From Lacticaseibacillus chiayiensis (GTDB lineage Bacteria; Bacillota; Bacilli; Lactobacillales; Lactobacillaceae): a stretch of DNA of 42,434 bases. Below, in pieces: positions 40,694 to 42,434 of the stretch; within the stretch, counting starts at the first letter, position 1; the number at the start of each line of letters is the position of its first letter. The DNA lies in contig NZ_MSSM01000032.1 of assembly GCF_004123795.1 (NCBI RefSeq), positions 1-42,434 on the forward strand. The letters are read 5' to 3'. The notes beneath the pieces are model-generated. The model ran no database searches. It saw only the letters and a program-made list of their open reading frames with translations, and was not told where the DNA came from. Both the position numbers and the translations under genes were made by a program.

Positions 40694-41977
40694 ATGTTAG
40701 ATTTGAAACTGATTCGCCAAAAGCCTGAATGGGCGAAGAAGAAACTAGCGGCGCGTGCAATTAAGGGCGAAGAAATTGACGAGCTGCTGTCTTTGGATGA
40801 GAAGCGGAGAAAAGTGACGGTGCAAACCGAGGAACTAAAAGCACAGCGAAATGAAGTTTCCGGTAAAATCGCCATCATGAAGCGCAATAAAGAAAACACA
40901 GATGACCAAATTGCGGCGATGCGCGAAGTCGGCCAGAAAATCAGTGCTCTAGACAAAGAATTAGCTGCACTTAATGATAAGGTGACTTATATTCTCGTGC
41001 GTTTGCCGAATTTTCCGGCAGATGATGTACCAATGTCGCTGAACGAAGATGACTCACGAGAAGAGTACAAGTGGGGCAACATTCCAAGTTTTGAATTTGA
41101 ACCAAAGCATCACTGGGACATTGGTGAGAACCTGGGCATTTTAGATTTCGAACGGGCTGCCAAGGTTTCAGGTAGTCGGTTTGTTTACTATAAAGGGGCA
41201 GGTGCCCGTCTGGAGCGTGCCGTTTACAATTTCTTTTTAGATGAACATCAAAAAGAAGGCTATGAAGAAATTATTCCGCCTTATTTGGTTAACAACGATT
41301 CCATGTTTGGCACTGGCCAGTTTCCTAAGTTTACCGATGCCACTTACACCATCACCAATGATGGCGAGCCATTAACCATGATTCCAACGGCTGAAGTTCC
41401 ACTAGTCAACTATTATCGTGGCGACATTATCGATGCGGATAAACTGCCAATCAATTTTACTGCCTTAACTCCGGCGTTTCGGTCTGAAGCCGGTAGCGCC
41501 GGCCGTGACACCCGCGGCTTGATCCGCATGCACCAATTTAACAAGGTCGAGATGGTGAAGTTTTGTAAACCAGAAGATTCCTGGAAAGAATTAACCAATT
41601 TGATTCATGATGCTGAGGATCTTTTGCGTAAACTGGGGTTGCCTTATCATGTCATCACATTAGCTAGCAACGACGCCAGCTTTACCAGCGCCAAGACAAA
41701 TGATCTGGAAGTTTGGTTCCCGGCTCAGGATCGCTATCGGGAAATCTCAAGCTGCAGCAACTGCACCGACTTTCAAGCGCGGCGTGCCCAGATTCGGTAT
41801 CGAGACGACGAAGGTAAATTACAGTTTGTCCACACACTCAATGGCTCAGGACTTGCAGTTGGAAGAACGGTAGCTGCCATTCTTGAAAACTACCAGCAAG
41901 CAGACGGAACAGTTAAGATCCCTGATGTGTTGGTTCCATACATGCACGGACAAACAGTGATTAAGCAAGAAGATTAA
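40694..41977 (+). CDS. serS: Seryl-tRNA synthetase
   Basis: The 427-residue class II synthetase has an N-terminal coiled-coil tRNA-binding arm (about 25-105, rich in Glu/Lys). Motif 2 is [20 protein letters not shown] (about 261-280) and motif 3 is [20 protein letters not shown] (about 382-401). Normal length. GAGGGAGGGAAAGT lies just before the ATG. It charges tRNA-Ser and is controlled by the upstream T-box. Its transcript ends at the hairpin before the rRNA operon. Confidence 0.98.
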   Translation: MLDLKLIRQKPEWAKKKLAARAIKGEEIDELLSLDEKRRKVTVQTEELKAQRNEVSGKIAIMKRNKENTDDQIAAMREVGQKISALDKELAALNDKVTYILVRLPNFPADDVPMSLNEDDSREEYKWGNIPSFEFEPKHHWDIGENLGILDFERAAKVSGSRFVYYKGAGARLERAVYNFFLDEHQKEGYEEIIPPYLVNNDSMFGTGQFPKFTDATYTITNDGEPLTMIPTAEVPLVNYYRGDIIDADKLPINFTALTPAFRSEAGSAGRDTRGLIRMHQFNKVEMVKFCKPEDSWKELTNLIHDAEDLLRKLGLPYHVITLASNDASFTSAKTNDLEVWFPAQDRYREISSCSNCTDFQARRAQIRYRDDEGKLQFVHTLNGSGLAVGRTVAAILENYQQADGTVKIPDVLVPYMHGQTVIKQED

Positions 41978-41995
41978 TTGAAGAATTGCATGTTT

Positions 41996-42029
41996 ATGCA
42001 GCGAATTGTTAATAATTCGCTGCATTTTT
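41996..42029 (+). terminator. Terminator after serS
   Basis: ATGCAGCGAATT and AATTCGCTGCAT form a 12-bp stem followed by T5. It isolates serS from the rRNA promoters. Confidence 0.9.
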
Positions 42030-42079
42030 GATTGAACGTTCGGTCTTAAATTTCTTAGTAAAACCTCATTTAAAAAGTG

Positions 42080-42108
42080 TTGACGGCGTTCAACAAAGTT
42101 GCTATTAT
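42080..42108 (+). promoter_or_regulatory. rRNA promoter P1
   Basis: TTGACG and TATTAT are separated by 17 bases, about 250 bases upstream of mature 16S. Confidence 0.82.
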
Positions 42109-42174
42109 ATTCTTCGTTGCCGAATTAATAGCACATCAAGACATTCAACAAATGCATGTTTATTCAAAAAATTG

Positions 42175-42203
42175 TTGACATGATTTGCATGTCATGATAA
42201 TCT
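42175..42203 (+). promoter_or_regulatory. rRNA promoter P2
   Basis: TTGACA and TAATCT are separated by 17 bases. The second of two tandem promoters, typical of rrn operons in Firmicutes. The leader 42204-42358 contains the CTTTGAAAACTGAAC-type sequence seen in rrn leaders. Confidence 0.82.
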
Positions 42204-42358
42204 ATCAAAGTTGTCTTTTGACAAGTCGTCCTTTGAAAACTGAACAAAGTTTCGTTTAAATGTGCAGGGTCCTTGATACTCCGGTATCGAGGCAAAAAGT
42301 AACATTTGCGAAGTCAATTCGCTAGAACAAAAAATCGAGCTATTCGAACAGCTCATAT

Positions 42359-42434
<76 letters not shown>

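Overview
The window looks like a chromosomal segment of the Lacticaseibacillus casei group, a low-to-mid GC lactic acid bacterium. The evidence is the gene content, AGGAGG-type ribosome binding sites, a T-box, a lysine riboswitch, and the first ~76 bases of a 16S rRNA gene at the right edge. The variable bases after the conserved 5' end (GAACGAGTTTTGG) resemble, from memory, the L. casei sensu stricto/L. zeae type more than L. paracasei or L. rhamnosus. That species call is inference.

Layout. (1) 1-1,100: the 3' end of an IS30-like transposase, an AbrB-type antitoxin with no visible toxin, and a frameshifted small gene. (2) 1,100-13,800: small regulator/transporter modules, mostly on the minus strand. 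These are a YtrA-type GntR with an ABC exporter, a secreted or anchored alpha/beta hydrolase, an XRE regulator, a TauE/SafE permease, a TetR-controlled ABC exporter with two tandem operators, a nitroreductase, a PadR regulator with a frameshifted membrane partner, a GNAT enzyme, and KptA. (3) 14,000-25,200: a complete citrate fermentation cluster in one direction: citH, oadH, oadD, oadB, a 47-residue gamma-like subunit, citC, citD, citE, citF, citX, oadA, citO, citG. (4) 25,200-32,200: ordinary accessory genes including a secreted Thr/Ser-rich protein, an esterase, an RluA-family pseudouridine synthase, rpmG and an orphan WxL-interacting (DUF916) protein. (5) 32,400-36,700: alsS-alsD (acetolactate to acetoin) and lysP under a lysine riboswitch. 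(6) 36,850-40,210: two divergent paralogous Mga-type regulators. (7) 40,300-end: serS under a T-box, then tandem rRNA promoters and the start of 16S rRNA.

Functional logic. CitH imports metal-citrate and citrate lyase (CitDEF, matured by CitC, CitG and CitX) splits it to acetate and oxaloacetate. The split, biotin-dependent membrane decarboxylase (OadA, OadD, OadB plus small subunits) then makes pyruvate and should export Na+. Some 9 kb further on, AlsS/AlsD would turn surplus pyruvate into acetoin. CitO (GntR/FCD) is the likely citrate-responsive regulator.

The most notable non-coding signal is a family of ~120-bp imperfect palindromic elements. Two nearly identical tandem copies sit directly in front of the oadH ribosome binding site. 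A diverged full copy lies between the T-box terminator and serS, a half copy directly abuts the lysine-riboswitch terminator before lysP, and a short arm precedes the gene at 28,600-29,178. I saw no CRISPR array, prophage or defence island, and no convincing wholly new multigene system. The best candidates for something undescribed are the palindromic leader elements and the small-subunit composition of the oxaloacetate decarboxylase.
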